Assembly: GCA_021397845.1 (NCBI GenBank)
Contig: CM038044.1
Coordinates: forward strand, 84,639,942 to 84,703,941
Length of the DNA stretch: 64,000 nt
From: Areca catechu
Taxonomy: Eukaryota; Streptophyta; Magnoliopsida; Arecales; Arecaceae
Direction: 5' to 3'
Part shown: in pieces, positions 22,287 through 34,289 of the stretch
Numbering within the stretch: the first letter of the stretch is position 1
Layout: every line of letters starts with the position of its first letter
Notes under the pieces: generated by a model
The model's database searches: none
Seen by the model: the letters and a program-made list of their open reading frames with translations, nothing else
What the model was told of the DNA's origin: nothing
Translations under genes and position numbers: made by a program

Positions 22287-23836
22287 TAGGATCAGACATA
22301 GATCACTGGATCCCATATGGTTTATTGATTAGGGTTTTAATTTTAGAATCTTAGTCATGTGTCACAATTTTGTAATCAGTTAAGATTGAGTCCTGTAATA
22401 AGTTGAGGCTAATTGATTTGTCTCAATCCCAGTCCAGTATCGAGTACTGTATTTCAGTATAAGTCTAATATGAGTCTAATTTTTGTACAAGAGAGGGGGT
22501 TACCCTATTTTGGAGTTCCACCAGGCCTCATCCAGGAGTCATAGGCCACTACATCAGCTTATTGGATTTTGTGAGACACCCCAGGATCCAAGATGCCTTT
22601 CCAAATACCTTGATTCCTTCCAGATATTTTTCGGATGCCTGGATTCCATCCAGATACCAAAGTATATTCCTAGACCAGGTCATAACATGATCCCAAAGAC
22701 TTACCTGTGTCCCAGTCCAAGTGAATGCAAGGCCCAGGTCCATGAAGAACCAAGATTCCAGGTATATTCCACCCCAGAACCAAGATACCTGGAATATTCT
22801 TGCTCCAGGCATCCCAGGCCTCCAGGGCCCAAAGCCCATGTGCCCAACCCATCCTTGGCCACCCCTTGCTGCCCCCCATGAAGCCCAACATGTCCAAACT
22901 ATTGACTTGGTCCAAGCTAAGAAAGAGGAATTCAAATGGAAGAAGGAAACCTAGTTCTTATTCTATTCAACTAGTATACTCCTAATTCTAGGTTTATTTT
23001 GTAGTCTTTCTCCCACTTAAATTGTGCAAACCTATTCTAACTAAGAGAAGACTTGTAATCCTTTTAGGAGAGGGCATGGAGATCTATAAATATCCCACCC
23101 CTCCTCCTCTTATAATCAATTAACTCTTATGAATTAAACTCTGCTAAATTATTTTCAAGACTGTGTTCTTGTGTTTGGTTCTTTGGTTCTAGTTTTGTTC
23201 TCTTGTGTTGGCCAACCCCTATCATTGCAATCCTCCACACCCCAAGTAGCAAATCAGGCCTCCAAGCATCAGCCACGTCCAAAAGAGAAGCCTTGAAGAC
23301 ACCTTGATCAAGAGCTCTTCCTGCTTCCTTGCCGCCAGCCCTTTGCCCTAATTCCTTTCCTTCCTTGTTTCATCTTGTTATTTTTTATTTGATTACCTGA
23401 TTCATGCCAACCTTGACATTTTGCAGATCCCTAAGGTGTTTACTTTCTCTAGAGGAGGCTTTCTTTGCCTTCATACCGGATCCAGATCGCCTTCAGATTC
23501 GGGAACCAAAGGCTTGTTCTTCCACGCACCATCCAGATGCTGAGAGATCTCTTCATCGAAGAAACTACAATCACTGCTTAGTAAAAGCCTTCCCGCTCTT
23601 GAGTTCTAATCTGATGATAGGTACGCTATCCAAAACCAGGAGTTTCTCAATTCCCAGGTCATGGCTATTTATTATTTTGCATGAGATTTTGTGGGTATGT
23701 TAGTTTCTAGCATTACTAGTCTTTCTGCTGATTATTTTCCTATTTTCGGGTCTTTAGCCACTAAATTAATATCTAAGAAAATTATTAAAAAATTAGACTT
23801 TTTATTTTTCATTAGTCCTAGGTTCGTCCCACATCA
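22287..23836 (+). repeat. Chromo-2 5' LTR (left boundary uncertain)
   Basis: The right end is clear: TCCCACATCA at 23836, followed by a PBS-like site. The body resembles the Chromo-1 LTR only weakly, with the same layout: a TATA box, a U5-like stretch, then GAGATCTCTTCATC near 23550. The left end could not be defined, as no TGATGTGGG-type start is visible near 22290-22400. Part of 22287-22480 may be flank. No gene is supported in this stretch. Confidence 0.6.
23085..23092 (+). promoter_or_regulatory. Likely TATA box of the Chromo-2 LTR
   Basis: TATAAATA in a context GATCTATAAATATCCCACCC typical of plant LTR promoters, about 750 bp before the PBS. Confidence 0.5.
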
Positions 23837-23839
23837 GTT

Positions 23840-23851
23840 TGGAATTAGAGC
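23840..23851 (+). other. Chromo-2 primer binding site
   Basis: TGGAATTAGAGC, three bases after the LTR end, matches the initiator-Met site TGGTATCAGAGC at 10 of 12 positions. The same position in Chromo-3 reads TGGTATTAGAGC. Confidence 0.75.
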
Positions 23852-24966
23852 GGGTTTAGGATAGCATTCATCTACATTAGGATCACAAACCTTGATTTCT
23901 ACATCCTGCTAGCTGCATTAGGTGTCTATTTTTCATCTGATTTTGACCACCTAGAAATTTTATTTTTCTATTAAAATTGCATGAAGTGTTTTTTATTTTA
24001 TCTTCTATTTTATCATAATTTTTAATTAATTTTATAGAAAACCTAATTTATTAAAATTTGGCATATTAGAAACCCTAACTGAAAACCTGAGATTTCTGCA
24101 TCAGTCTAAAGACCCTAGTATTTGAATCATAATATGATTTTTATTTTGCATAAAATTTAGTAGAGTTCATGATCATCATCAGTTATATATCCTAAATTTT
24201 TTTTGATTTTTTTTTGCATCGATAACTATGTCAAATCCTGCATCTTCGGAAACCCTAATTTCTTGAATTTCTGCACTTACTTGACCAAACCAAACCAACT
24301 TCCACACACCCCAATTTGATTGCTAACCTAATCAACTTAAACCTAAATTGCCACATCATAAAATACATAAAAATATTTTATTTTTCCTGATTCTTTTAGT
24401 TTATATTAGGACTCATTGAATGTGCATCATTTGATTAACCTAATCTTAAGGGCACTTTCTCTATCTTAGATCAAGGCAAGAGGTCATAACCCGTCCTAGG
24501 CCCAAAACAATATCCTTGCATTCTCACCCAAGCCTAATTAAAATTAATTAGACCTAATTTGCCCTAGAGGGCTAGGTGACACCAACAGGTCGGATCCGAA
24601 TTGTGCGGGCTAACTAGTGCATTTAATCCTATGGCTATTACTGAAATCTGGTGTCTGAGGCTGAGGGTCCATAGTCAAACGACCTAAGTAGTGTTGTAGT
24701 TTTTAATTGGATCCCTGCGAAAGCAAGAGGGGCCTCCCACATTCCCACCCTCTACCTGGCCAGAGGAAGGATTAGCTGCTGGGTTAAGTGTATGTTGAGC
24801 TGACCTATTCAGTTTTGACTATAGGTCTAGGAAATCCTAGATTGTACTAACTTTTTTTCTTATTGCATGCTTGGTTGTACCATCTCATTCTGATTGTTTG
24901 ATTGATTGTGTGACCACTAGATTAGGAACCCAATATCAGAAGCCTAAACCTCAAATCGACTCAACC
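23852..24966 (+). other. Chromo-2 leader (5' UTR)
   Basis: AT-rich untranslated leader between PBS and gag. Its 3' part (24700-24776) holds the shared leader module. No coding frame is supported. Confidence 0.7.
24700..24776 (+). other. Shared leader module, copy 1 (Chromo-2)
   Basis: Reads TTTTTAATTGG, then TGCGAAAGCAAGAGGGGCC, TCCCACATTCCCACC and TCTACCTGGCCAGAGGAAGG. The Chromo-3 leader at 46770-46850 matches it closely on the opposite strand. A clearly related block lies in the copia leaders at 43710-43835 and 62970-63070 and in the Athila-like leader at 32115-32240. Confidence 0.75.
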
Positions 24967-25708
24967 ATGGATTCCAATTTTAGAGCCATCATGAATAGTT
25001 TGCCCAACTAAACCAATCCAATACCCAAATTAATACTAAGCTTGACCAACTGATCCAATCAAATAATCAAGCAATCCATAGTTTTGACCAAGTAGGAGAT
25101 TAGTTAGGAACTCTAGGAAAGACCCATAAAGTTTAACCCTTGCCTTATAATCCCTGGGAACCCATAGTCCCTAGATATGAACCCAGTAGTAACCCACTAT
25201 CCCTCAGTCAACCTGAGCCCTATAAGATTAATACCCCTAAATTTGAACACATAACCTATGAACCCATAACCCTTAGCTTACCCACTCCTATTACCCCAGA
25301 CCCTAATAACTTTCTCATTAACCAAACCCCTCTTACCACCCCATTGGTTCACCAGGAAGACATTGAAGAAGAGATATATGAAGCTGATGAGAGCCTAGTG
25401 AACGAGTATGAGGAAGAAGAGGAGTACCCCATAGAAGACCCAGAATTAGTTGACTATGACCAAACCCAGATAGAACCCAACCCAGAATTAGTTGAGTCGG
25501 AAGTCCAGTACAACCAACCTAGTTCAGCCATGGAATCCAATCTAGAAACCCTCCTTAAAGCCATGATTGAATGATTTGACCAGATGGACCATAGGTTTGA
25601 CCCAACTAATACCCAGTTGAACCAATCAACCACCCAAACCTAGTTTGCCCAGTTAACCACCCAAACCAACCAAATGATCCAAACAAACAACCTAGCAACC
25701 ACCTACAT
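24967..25708 (+). pseudogene. Chromo-2 gag, N-terminal part, truncated
   Basis: Starts at 24967 (MDSNFRAIMNSL). Two stops and a frame change lead into the open segment 25140-25574, which has a strongly acidic stretch (EEIYEADESLVNEYEEEEEY). Asn/Gln/Thr-rich repeats (NQSTTQT, TTQTNQMIQTNN) continue to about 25708, where an unrelated LTR begins. A similar acidic motif (EEVYEADVSLVDEYEEEKE) occurs in the Chromo-3 gag region at 35335-35799. No zinc knuckle, protease or pol follows; the rest of the element is missing. Confidence 0.7.
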
Positions 25709-26480
25709 GCTTTGCACAAGGTGTGCTCCTCTAGGCCCGAGGTCCTGTGGCATGCTACCTATCGTCGACTGTGCAACTGGGGGCTTCTACCCTCGTGACA
25801 CGAAACCTAAACCTCCCCCAAGACTAGCATTCCATTAAGGCCACAGGCCCTGTGATGCTCCGATGGTCCCTCCAAGAATAGAAACATCCCATCGTGGCTC
25901 AGGCCTCAGCGACACTACACCTGCCCCTCCAACGGGGAACTACACCACTAAAGGGACAAGGTCTATGCCATGCCGACGAACACCTCCCAATAGGAGGATC
26001 TCTCTCAAAGGACTGTTTCGAATGGGATAGGATGGTGGGCAACGGAAAGACCACCCCAAAGGGGGCACCAGGAAAAGGACATCTCAAGGAAGCCCTAGAC
26101 CTGGTCTGGCCATCGATCTCATATAAAAAGGGAGAAAATACCTCCAAGGGAGGAGAGAGGCAATTGGTAAGCGATAGAGAGCTAACGGGTAAGGAACCAG
26201 CCAGTAGAACCTCCCAAGCTCTCTGATCTCAACTCCATCTTTCTTTACATCTCAGTTTTATCCTTCACCCTTTTTGCACGAAGAGTCCCCAAGCTCTCCG
26301 CCATAGAGGTTCTGTTCCCCTAGATCATCTCACTAACTTGATCATCAGAGTGTCCCCGTCGAAATCTCCGACCCGGGTCTCCTCTATTTTGTAGGGCAAT
26401 TGACTAAGGAGCACACCAAAGTAGAGGACCAAGCACCCTATGGGAGCCCGACGCATCCATGACACATCAGAGCTACAGGC
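25709..26480 (+). repeat. Tat-type LTR fragment
   Basis: GC-richer non-coding block starting TGCTTTGCACAAGG. It has a TATA box (26122-26129, TATAAAAA), and its U5-like end matches the Tat-1 LTR: AACTTGATCATCAGAGTG, then CCGTCGAAATC near 26335-26375 against 49499-49530, and CACATCAGAGCTACAGGCC near 26460 against 49607. The left edge cuts Chromo-2 gag; the right edge meets a Copia-E leader. It may be a solo LTR or a truncated 5' end. The exact end and target duplication were not resolved. Confidence 0.6.
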
Positions 26481-26897
26481 CATAGCAATCTAGGCGACAA
26501 TAGAAACATTTTCAATTAATCACTTATTATTTGAAATAATTTTAAATATGTGAAATAATTTTACAAAAATTCAAAGATTTTCACTAAACTTTTTCATAGA
26601 TTTAGATCAAATCATTGTACTGGATCATATCTAAACAAATTAAAGATCTAACATACAAGATTAAAACTATTTTAATCTTCTAAACTTTTCACTTTTCTTC
26701 TTCATAAGATCATGATGAAAACGGCACCCCTACGTGCCATAGGAGACCCGGTTGAATGAGAAGAGAGGGCCTTTAAACCCTACTTCTCTCCTATGACCAG
26801 ACGGCCATGGCGAATTCACTTTAATCCAAGTACTTCGTATGTGAAAGGAAACTAAGATTTCATATCTACATGTTAGATAATCATACAAACAAACCTG
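26481..26897 (-). other. Copia-E leader, truncated
   Basis: On the minus strand this reads from the Copia-E PBS into a leader. A block near 26720-26815 (GGCCATCC/GTCATAGGAG, GCATGTAGGGGCGCCGTT type) matches the Copia-D leader near 62540-62640. Internal coding sequence is absent; the leader ends against the Tat-type LTR. Confidence 0.6.
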
Positions 26898-26909
26898 GCT
26901 CTGATACCA
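26898..26909 (-). other. Copia-E primer binding site
   Basis: A perfect TGGTATCAGAGC on the minus strand beside the LTR: initiator-Met tRNA. Confidence 0.88.
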
Positions 26910-26910
26910 C

Positions 26911-29034
26911 TATAAGGAAATGTTATGTAGGCAATAGTCATGCAACTTTAAATTTTTTTCAACCTTGCATTACAGTGGAAGACTAGATTAATCATATTAA
27001 TCAATATATAATTTTAGAATATTTCTAATACAGGCATACAAATGGGATCATGTATGAATATTGACATGCAAATGAAAGAAAACATAAGCACACAAAGTCA
27101 TGCATCACATAGAACCACTCTATGTTTGATGCACATGCTAAAGCATACTTCTTTAGCAAACTCACCAAGAGCCTTACCTTTAATCCAATGCGACACTCAC
27201 TGGGTTGAGGAAAAGCTCACCAAGGAAGACAATCACTCTAGAAGCTGCACACATGTCCGGCCTCTACAGGTAATCCACACCAGAGTTCTTCCTTGACCTT
27301 CTTCCTTTAAAGTGCTAGCTTCACTGTAATGAAATGACTTATGGACTCTTCTTGTTCTTCTTCACCCGACACTCCAGGAGATGAAGAAGTACTATGTAGG
27401 ATTTAGGAAGTGCACTCAAGAATCCTTTCCAAGACACTCTTCCCAAGCCTAGAACACTAGGCAGCACACACCCAAACCCAAACCTTTCTTCCCCACACAA
27501 AGGTTTCAAAATCTTCTAGCCTTTTCTCCCTTTTTCTAAAGTTTTTTTTAGCAAACAACTATCAAAAATTTCTCTTCTCCATGTCCTCATTCAACCCCCA
27601 AAAATAGAGGTAAGTGGGGAGAGAAGAAAAGGGAAGAGTTACAAAACAAAGTGGGTTACATAAGTTATGGGATTACATAATTATGGGGGGTTACGTGACA
27701 TTCAAGGCCATGGAAGTTACAGCCTTTTAAATTCAAACTAAATTCTAAATTTAAATGCCAAATCAAAATTTGAATTCGTAATTCAAACGTAAATCTGAAA
27801 TTGGATGCAATGATTTAGCCCAATTACATTGGACTTAACCCAAGCTCAAACTGAATCACATTCGATTTGACCCAAACTTAATTGCTCAATCAAATTGAGT
27901 TAATCAAGCAATCACATTACCACTAAATTTACCAACATTTAGTAATTAAAACCATTTTCATAATATTTGTTACATGATGATGTGTCAATACTTGACAAAT
28001 CATCAAATCCCTATAACTGAGTCGATTCATGAGTCGACTCCAAAATGTAGATGGACAATCAAATTGTCCAAAGAGTCAAAAATAATAATTCCCAATCATT
28101 CAATAGCCATTAGGTCAATCAAAAATCCTTATGGTGTGTGATCCTATAAGTTCGAACACTAAATCTGTAGATCTAGAATACTTCCAATACCAGCCAAAGT
28201 CGCCATCTAGCAATGACAGCGGGCATCCGGATAGGTCGAAGGTTGTAGAGCAACTATCAAGAACTAAATGGATATGATAATCATATAATAAATTCCTTTA
28301 ACCCTCAATGCTTTGAAAGACTTAGGGTTTATCTGCCCAACCCTAGAATAGTCCATCACAATATGTCTCAATACTCAAAATCCCTGTAACTGCATTCAAG
28401 GACTACCCTGGCAAAGATTTTATTCAATTAAGAGATAATGAGTCATTCACTCCAAACTTTTTTCGAGGGATTAATCCCTTCTTGATCCAACCACTACTAT
28501 ATAAGTACTTGACTATACCCAGCAACCTTTCATCATCAAATTAAAAATTTGGATAGTCCGGCACCTAAGCACAGTGAGTTGCTTGCAAGCTACCATGGTG
28601 ATCTTAAGTCAAAGGAACACTTATATCCATATCCTAATATAAACTACTCTTTAGCAGAAAGAGTGTTCTATAGATGGGTCACTTCCAGTGAAGTGTCATA
28701 CACAACACCTGCATGCCATATCAGTGTCTCCACACTTCTTAGTTAAAAAGACAACCAATGATATGACATACAACAACCTACACTTGATACACTATCATCC
28801 TGTAATAATGTATCATTTGGTCATGAACCAATTTAAGAACTAGACGATATATCCTGTCTATATCACTCAAAGTAGTCCTAAGGACTTCATCACACAAGAG
28901 TTCGTTATAGGAAGATGTAAAATATGATGAACAGCTAGAATAAATATTTTATTCAATATAATTCATATATAATTACAACAATAGCTCAACCATCTACAAG
29001 CTAGATGATTGACTTTATGACACATTTTCCAACA
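26911..29034 (-). repeat. Copia-E 5' LTR
   Basis: 2124 bp. On the minus strand it starts TGTTGGAAAATGTGTC and ends near ACATTTCCTTATA next to a perfect PBS. Layout and leader resemble Copia-C and Copia-D, so a Tork-type lineage is likely. The partner LTR is absent. No gene lies within; short ORFs here are incidental. Confidence 0.75.
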
Positions 29035-29497
29035 ATCTATAGTTGGTTTAGCCTCTTCCTCTAACTATATCCTATGTTGAACTATGGAAGGGCTTATTCC
29101 CTTAATGTTTGCCATAGTCTAGCCTATTACTTCTCAATTTTTCTTAGAACAGTTAAAAGCTCCTCTTATTTAGGATTCAGGTGTGAGAAAATAATTACAT
29201 GCAAGGTTTCCACTGGACCTAAATACACATACTTAAGTGCCTGGAGAGGGGTTTCAATTCTAATTTTGGTGCCTCCTCTATTGATAGCTTGGGTGATGGT
29301 TTAGCCATTTTCATGAGTGCTTCAGTGGGAGGCTCCCATCTTTAGCTATTCTTATTATCTACAAATATTTTATCTATGTTCTCATATTCATAGGTTGGCC
29401 AAAAACTCAACTCAAGATCGACTTCCTCATCACTAATATCTATGGGTTCATAAATATCATCTTGGATTACATTTATATTAGCATGCTTGGTGGATTC
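29035..29497 (-). other. Athila-like pol remnant downstream of protease
   Basis: On the minus strand weak in-frame remains (DDIYEPIDISDEEVDLELSF near 29390-29450) continue from the protease. Beyond that nothing is recognisable; the Copia-E LTR cuts it at 29034. Confidence 0.5.
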
Positions 29498-29944
29498 CTA
29501 TTCCAAATTAAATATATGCAGCTCAATAGTCATGTTCCCAAAGGATAGCTTCATAAGTCCATTCCAATAATTGATTTCAGTATTTGCAGTAGCTAGGAAT
29601 GGTCTTCCTAAAATAACTAGGATATGACCCTCAGGATTTGACATTGGTTCAGTCTCTAAAATAATGAAATCTACAGAAAAGATAAAATTGCCAACCTTAA
29701 TTAGAATATCCTTTACCATTCCTTTAAGGATCCTAAAGGATCGGTCTACTAATTTTAATGTGATCCCTATTTGTTGAAGTTTTTCCAATCCCAATTGCTC
29801 ATAAACTAAATAGGGCAAAATATTTATACTAGTCCCTAAATCAAGTAAGGCCTTCTTAATGTTGGTTTCTCCTATGACATATGAAATTGTTGGAGTCCCT
29901 GGATTCTTATATTTTATAGGCATGTAACTTAACAATGAGCTCAC
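29498..29944 (-). pseudogene. Athila-like retropepsin domain remnant
   Basis: 148 codons resembling the aspartic protease region between Gag and RT in Athila-type gypsy elements: PGTPTISYVIGETNIKKALL, then DLGTSINILPY in the active-site position (family DLGASVNLLPY), LVDRSFRILKG, VDFIILETEP, and ILGRPFLATANTEIN. The domain is open, but flanking gag and pol are broken, so it is a remnant. Retropepsin cleaves the Gag-Pol precursor. Confidence 0.82.
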
Positions 29945-30399
29945 CTTGCTACTAAGAAAGCTCTCTTTGGTATATTAGTAGTCATTTTCTTGGTACAAAG
30001 GTCTTTTAAGAATTTGTTATAAATCGAAACCTATTGGATCATGTCTAGTAGAAAAATATTTACTTAAACTTTCTTAAATATCTCTAACATTTTATCTAAA
30101 TATTTTGATTATTTATTAGACCTTAGTCGATTTAGAAAAGGAGCTTTAAAAATTGTGGACACCACATTTGGTATAATGTTAGTTTCAAAAGCTTGAGTTT
30201 GTAAGGCGGTTGTTCATTAGGTGACTCGGTAGATAAGTCCTCTCTTGTGTCAGATATATCTACCTTATTATCCACTTATTTTCTCAATCTTAAAGAGTGA
30301 ATAGCATTTACTTGATTAACTTAGTTTTCTTAGGGTGGTTGACCATTTTGGTTTCTTGGGTTGGGCTCAAGTTGGCTAGGTAGCCTACCTCATTCTCTT

Positions 30400-31660
30400 T
30401 CATTAAGGGTAGATGCTAGCTGACCCACTTGCATTTCCAAGCAAGTTATGGCCTAGAAGTTTGAATTTAGGAGATAGCATGTGGTTTGCATAAAATTACT
30501 TAATGTGGTATTAGTGTTAGCATTGGATTTGGCTAGGGCGTCCAAGTATTTCTCTAAAGAACTATGTTTCTTATCATTGTTATTGAAGCTTGGTGGTGGT
30601 GGGATATTCATCATAAAGTTAGGCCTTTGATTTTGTTGATTATGGTGGGTTATTCATCTACATTTGGATTCTGTGACCATGAGAAATTTGAATGATTCCT
30701 CCATCTTGGATTATATATGGGTGCATATGGATTGTTCATTGGTCTCTGATATGTGGCATTCACCTATGCACATCCATTCTCTATTGGGTTCATCAAGAGA
30801 GGATATTTTTCAAGGACATGGTCTGGTGCATTGCACCCATTGCACATGGGTGCAGACACTTGGTTCACACTGGCTGGACTCTAAGTTTTTAAGATCTTTA
30901 ACTTATGTGTTAAGGTTACAATTTTGGCCTCTACAACTAAGAAAGTCTAAATTTGGTGTGTTCTACCTCTCGAAGGTGTGGATCTTTCTGGTTTCCTAGT
31001 TATTTTTCATTGTAAGTTTCTTTTAGCTAGGTCTTCTAGAAATTGCTATGCTTCATTAGGTTCTTTATACATAAATTGACCCTAGCACATAGACTCTAGC
31101 ATGGTTCTTGAATTTGATCTAGACCTTCATAAATTATTTGGCATTGCCTCCAAGTTTTTATTCCATGGTGTGGGCATTAGGTCAAGAGGTTCTTGAAGTG
31201 GTCAAAATAGTTCTACAATGACTCACCAGCTAGTTGATAGAATTGGTTTATTTCATTTATAATTCTAGCTATTTTATGATGAAAAAAATATTTTTTTAGG
31301 AACACTCTTATAAAACCCTCCCAAGTCATGATAGATTAATTTAGAAGACTAAAGAGCCACCTTTTGGTATTATTCGTAAAAATAAAATTGATCAATCTCA
31401 GCTTGATTTCATCCTCTAATAATTGTTGCAGTCTCATGATTACACAAACATCTTGAAATTTCCTAATAAATATATATGCATCCTTTATTCCTGTGAATCT
31501 TGGAAGCATATTAATAATCTGATGTTTGATTTTAAAATCATTCATAGTGGATTGGGGTAACCTTATACAAGAAGGTTGGATGGAACCGACTAGATAACAT
31601 AACTCTTTAAGGGTTTGGGGCTAATTTGTTACATCCATTACAGAGGTCATAGGGTTATAA
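30400..31660 (-). pseudogene. Athila-like gag remnant
   Basis: On the minus strand, from about 31655: TSVMDVTN, TLKELCYLVGSIQPSCIRLP, then KIKHQIINMLPRFTGIKD (31336-31545) and KRWLFSLLN, followed by WEGFIRVFLKKYF and further broken pieces. This is the conserved Athila gag order (QPSCI...PQ...INMLP.F.G...W...L). Many stops and shifts. Gag would form the particle and bind RNA. Confidence 0.72.
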
Positions 31661-32460
31661 ATAGGAATTGAATTGGTTCTAATTAGTCGAGCAGATATTA
31701 TTTTCCATTCAAGAAGTGAAAAATTTACTATATTCACTATGTCTTGTATTTTTTAAAAATTATATATATACATTATTTTTTATTTATTTTTTAGAAACTT
31801 TTCTTTAAAGGTTCTAAATTAATTCAACCTTTTCATATCCTAGGATAACCATGCAACATAACTTTCAGTTATATTAGGGAAACCTTATATTAAGGCAATC
31901 AAGATTGGAAAAAATATCTAAAATAAGATTTTTTTTCTTTCATTTTTTTTTGGTGAAACAGAGAAGAGAAGAAGGAAGAGTTCTAAAGATGAGAACCTAG
32001 ATTTTTTTTTTTTTTTTTCAAATAAGTTTTGTATAAAACTTATCTATCCTAAGGTTAGTCTAAAACTAGATAGCTCCTAACTATTCCAAGTCGACCTTCG
32101 AGCACTCCAAGTTTGAACCAATTTATCAAATTAGTCAGGTAAGTGTAAGATTAGTGAGATCCCTCCATTGCTTTCCTTAGATGCCAATTAGATTAGCCAG
32201 ATCAGTAAACATAATCAATTAAAGAACCACCTTTCTTTGGGACTAAGATCCATGAACCACTTTTCTAGACACCAATTCAATGATCAAAACTAGCTTGGTA
32301 TAATTCTTAGGTATCCTTATCCTAATGAGCTCGGATGTCCATAGGGTTAGCATCTAATTGATTTTATTTATAGGCTTGCATTGATGCAAATGAAGAAAAC
32401 TTGTTTATGGGCTAAGAAAAGATAATGAACTCACTACCTTATCTTGTTTAGGTTTGTGCC
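31661..32460 (-). other. Athila-like leader remnant with shared leader module copy 2
   Basis: AT-rich non-coding sequence with a poly-T run near 31993-32010. At 32115-32240 the minus strand carries CTGGCTAATCTAATTGGC, AAGGAAAGCAATGGAGGGA and ACACTTACCTGACTAATTTG, the same block as in the copia leaders. The right end of this element could not be located. Confidence 0.55.
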
Positions 32461-32835
32461 TTTTGATACAGATGTATTAGCTGACATGGAGTCCATCTGG
32501 ATGTCGGCTATCAGTCGGCATGTGGTGGTGCCACCTGAGCATGGCACCCAAGTGAGGAGCTGAAGTGAGCCCCCCTACCGAGATCAGCTCCCGGTTGGGG
32601 TCGAGCTCATACTACCGCCAACTGAAGAAAGGAGGACAACAGAGATTCAAATCATGATGGGAAAAGGGGTTATCTTCACTAAGACACTGCCTCTGGGATG
32701 GTACGACTGACAGGTAGTGGCCCACCACCTGAGGCCTACAGAGGGAGATGCCTCGCCAGAGCACCAGGATCCCCTCAGGCCTCGGTTTACACCAATCAGG
32801 AAGGAATGCCCCATTCGAGGCATGACGCCCCTCAA
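32461..32835 (+). repeat. Left part of Tat-1, probably 5' LTR U3
   Basis: GC-rich non-coding sequence that ends at the CCTAC target duplication of Chromo-3, so it was once continuous with 48952 onward. No ORF is supported. Assignment to the Tat-1 LTR is inferred from the continuity and from the U5-like sequence at 49490-49600. The left boundary is a guess. Confidence 0.45.
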
Positions 32836-32840
32836 CCTAC
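32836..32840. repeat. Target site duplication of Chromo-3, left copy (CCTAC)
   Basis: CCTAC directly before TGATACGGGAC; identical CCTAC at 48947-48951. Confidence 0.92.
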
Positions 32841-34289
32841 TGATACGGGACTACTTATGCATGCAAACAAATTTTGTATGAATAAGTATTAAGTTAGGAG
32901 TTCATATCCCAAATTTGGAGCCAAGAAGTTAATCAGGGAATTCTACAAAAAATTAGAAGCAAAGGCATGCAGAAATAAACCCTAAAGAATAAAAAGAAGG
33001 ATCGCCAAGGTTGAGAAGCCCTAGTAAGGCTAGCTCTTCTGCAATAACATAACTGATGAGGCAAGGAGGGGTGTACCTAGTAGTGATTGGAAGACAAATC
33101 CATGAAGAGGTCACTCACACTCCTGGATGCAGCTTGGAGATTCAAGCTGAAGACCCTGTGGATCCGTGGCTTTCAATTCGGTGACCCGAAAGCTTGCCGG
33201 ATGGTATCCTGGATTCATGTACTATGAGGGACCTACAAGGCACCTAACAAGGGTTAGAAAATAAAAGGAAAATAGAGTAGATGGCTGAAGTAGGAAAGAG
33301 AGGATGGGGATTGCTGATGGCAGCCAAGAGGTGGACATCCAGGGCTTGAGGCAGGTGCGACTAGGGATTATGTTGGAAGATTGGAGATAGGGCACAGGGG
33401 GGTTTAGAAGCAACGATGGGATCACATAGATACCCTCACATAGCAATCACACAGTAATTAGAGAAAACTCAAGAATTTCATTCATTAATAATCAGCAAAA
33501 ATACATCAGAAGTAGGCCCTTCATATAGACCTACAAAACTTGGGCCATAAGAAAGGGTATACAAGTAAATCCCTAGGTATCTTTTTCCCACACAAACCCT
33601 ACCTGGAATACATAGAAATATCTTCTCCCAGATAAACTAGTACTCTTTCTCTCCCTCTCCTTGTTGTGGTCGGCAAAGGGGGTGACCCTAAGGTGGCCGA
33701 CCAAGGGTGGTGACCATAATGGTGGGGCGCTGATTTTCATGAAGGGCCTGGGCTTTGGGTGGCCCACTTCAGTCCCGGGCAGGGTTTAGGGTTTCTTCTG
33801 ATATCCATCTCCCCGGTAGGCTGGTGTTGTGATGATCTTAAAGTCCTTCTCATGTGATCCAATATGGCACATTCAAATATGACCGGGACTTCTTGAAGTT
33901 GTCAAATTCTCACTCTGGCTGGGTTCATCTTGAGTCTTCTTTTTACAAAATTGGACTAGATTCAATACAAAACTCAAAAGGCTCAACATGAGTAGACTCA
34001 TGACTCAACTAAACTTAACTTAACTAAACTTGACTCAATTGAACTGACCATATCAAAAAACCCTAATGGTATGGATCAAATTCCAAATATAAGACTCAAT
34101 TGATAAAAGGCCCAAAACAGGACTCGGGGGCCAATAAAAAATGGAATAAGCCCTTATTACAAAATTTGACTCAAACACTTACTGTACTCAAATACTCACT
34201 AGACTCACATACTGAAAACACTACTCAGATAACCACAGAGGGTTGAGAAGCCTCTACCTTATTATGGTGCCTCTGGTGTCCGTAGATCA
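32841..34289 (-). repeat. Chromo-3 3' LTR
   Basis: 1449 bp, collinear with 47529-48946. On the element strand it starts near TGATCTACGGACACCAGAGG and ends TCCCGTATCA. The pol stop (about 34266) lies inside it. Confidence 0.92.

Noticed and set aside
22483..22985. Overlapping ORFs of 60-132 codons on both strands
   Set aside because: They lie in the Chromo-2 LTR, have no conserved domain and are Pro/Trp-rich in several frames at once.
25894..26226. 110-codon plus-strand ORF
   Set aside because: Inside a Tat-type LTR with its TATA box within the ORF; no domain.
30664..30999. 111-codon plus-strand ORF
   Set aside because: Antisense shadow of the Athila-like gag remnant; the minus strand shows family motifs on both sides.
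31993..32010. Poly-T run as a reverse-transcribed poly-A tail (LINE or processed pseudogene)
   Set aside because: No adjacent LINE or gene sequence and no flanking duplication; it lies in an AT-rich leader.
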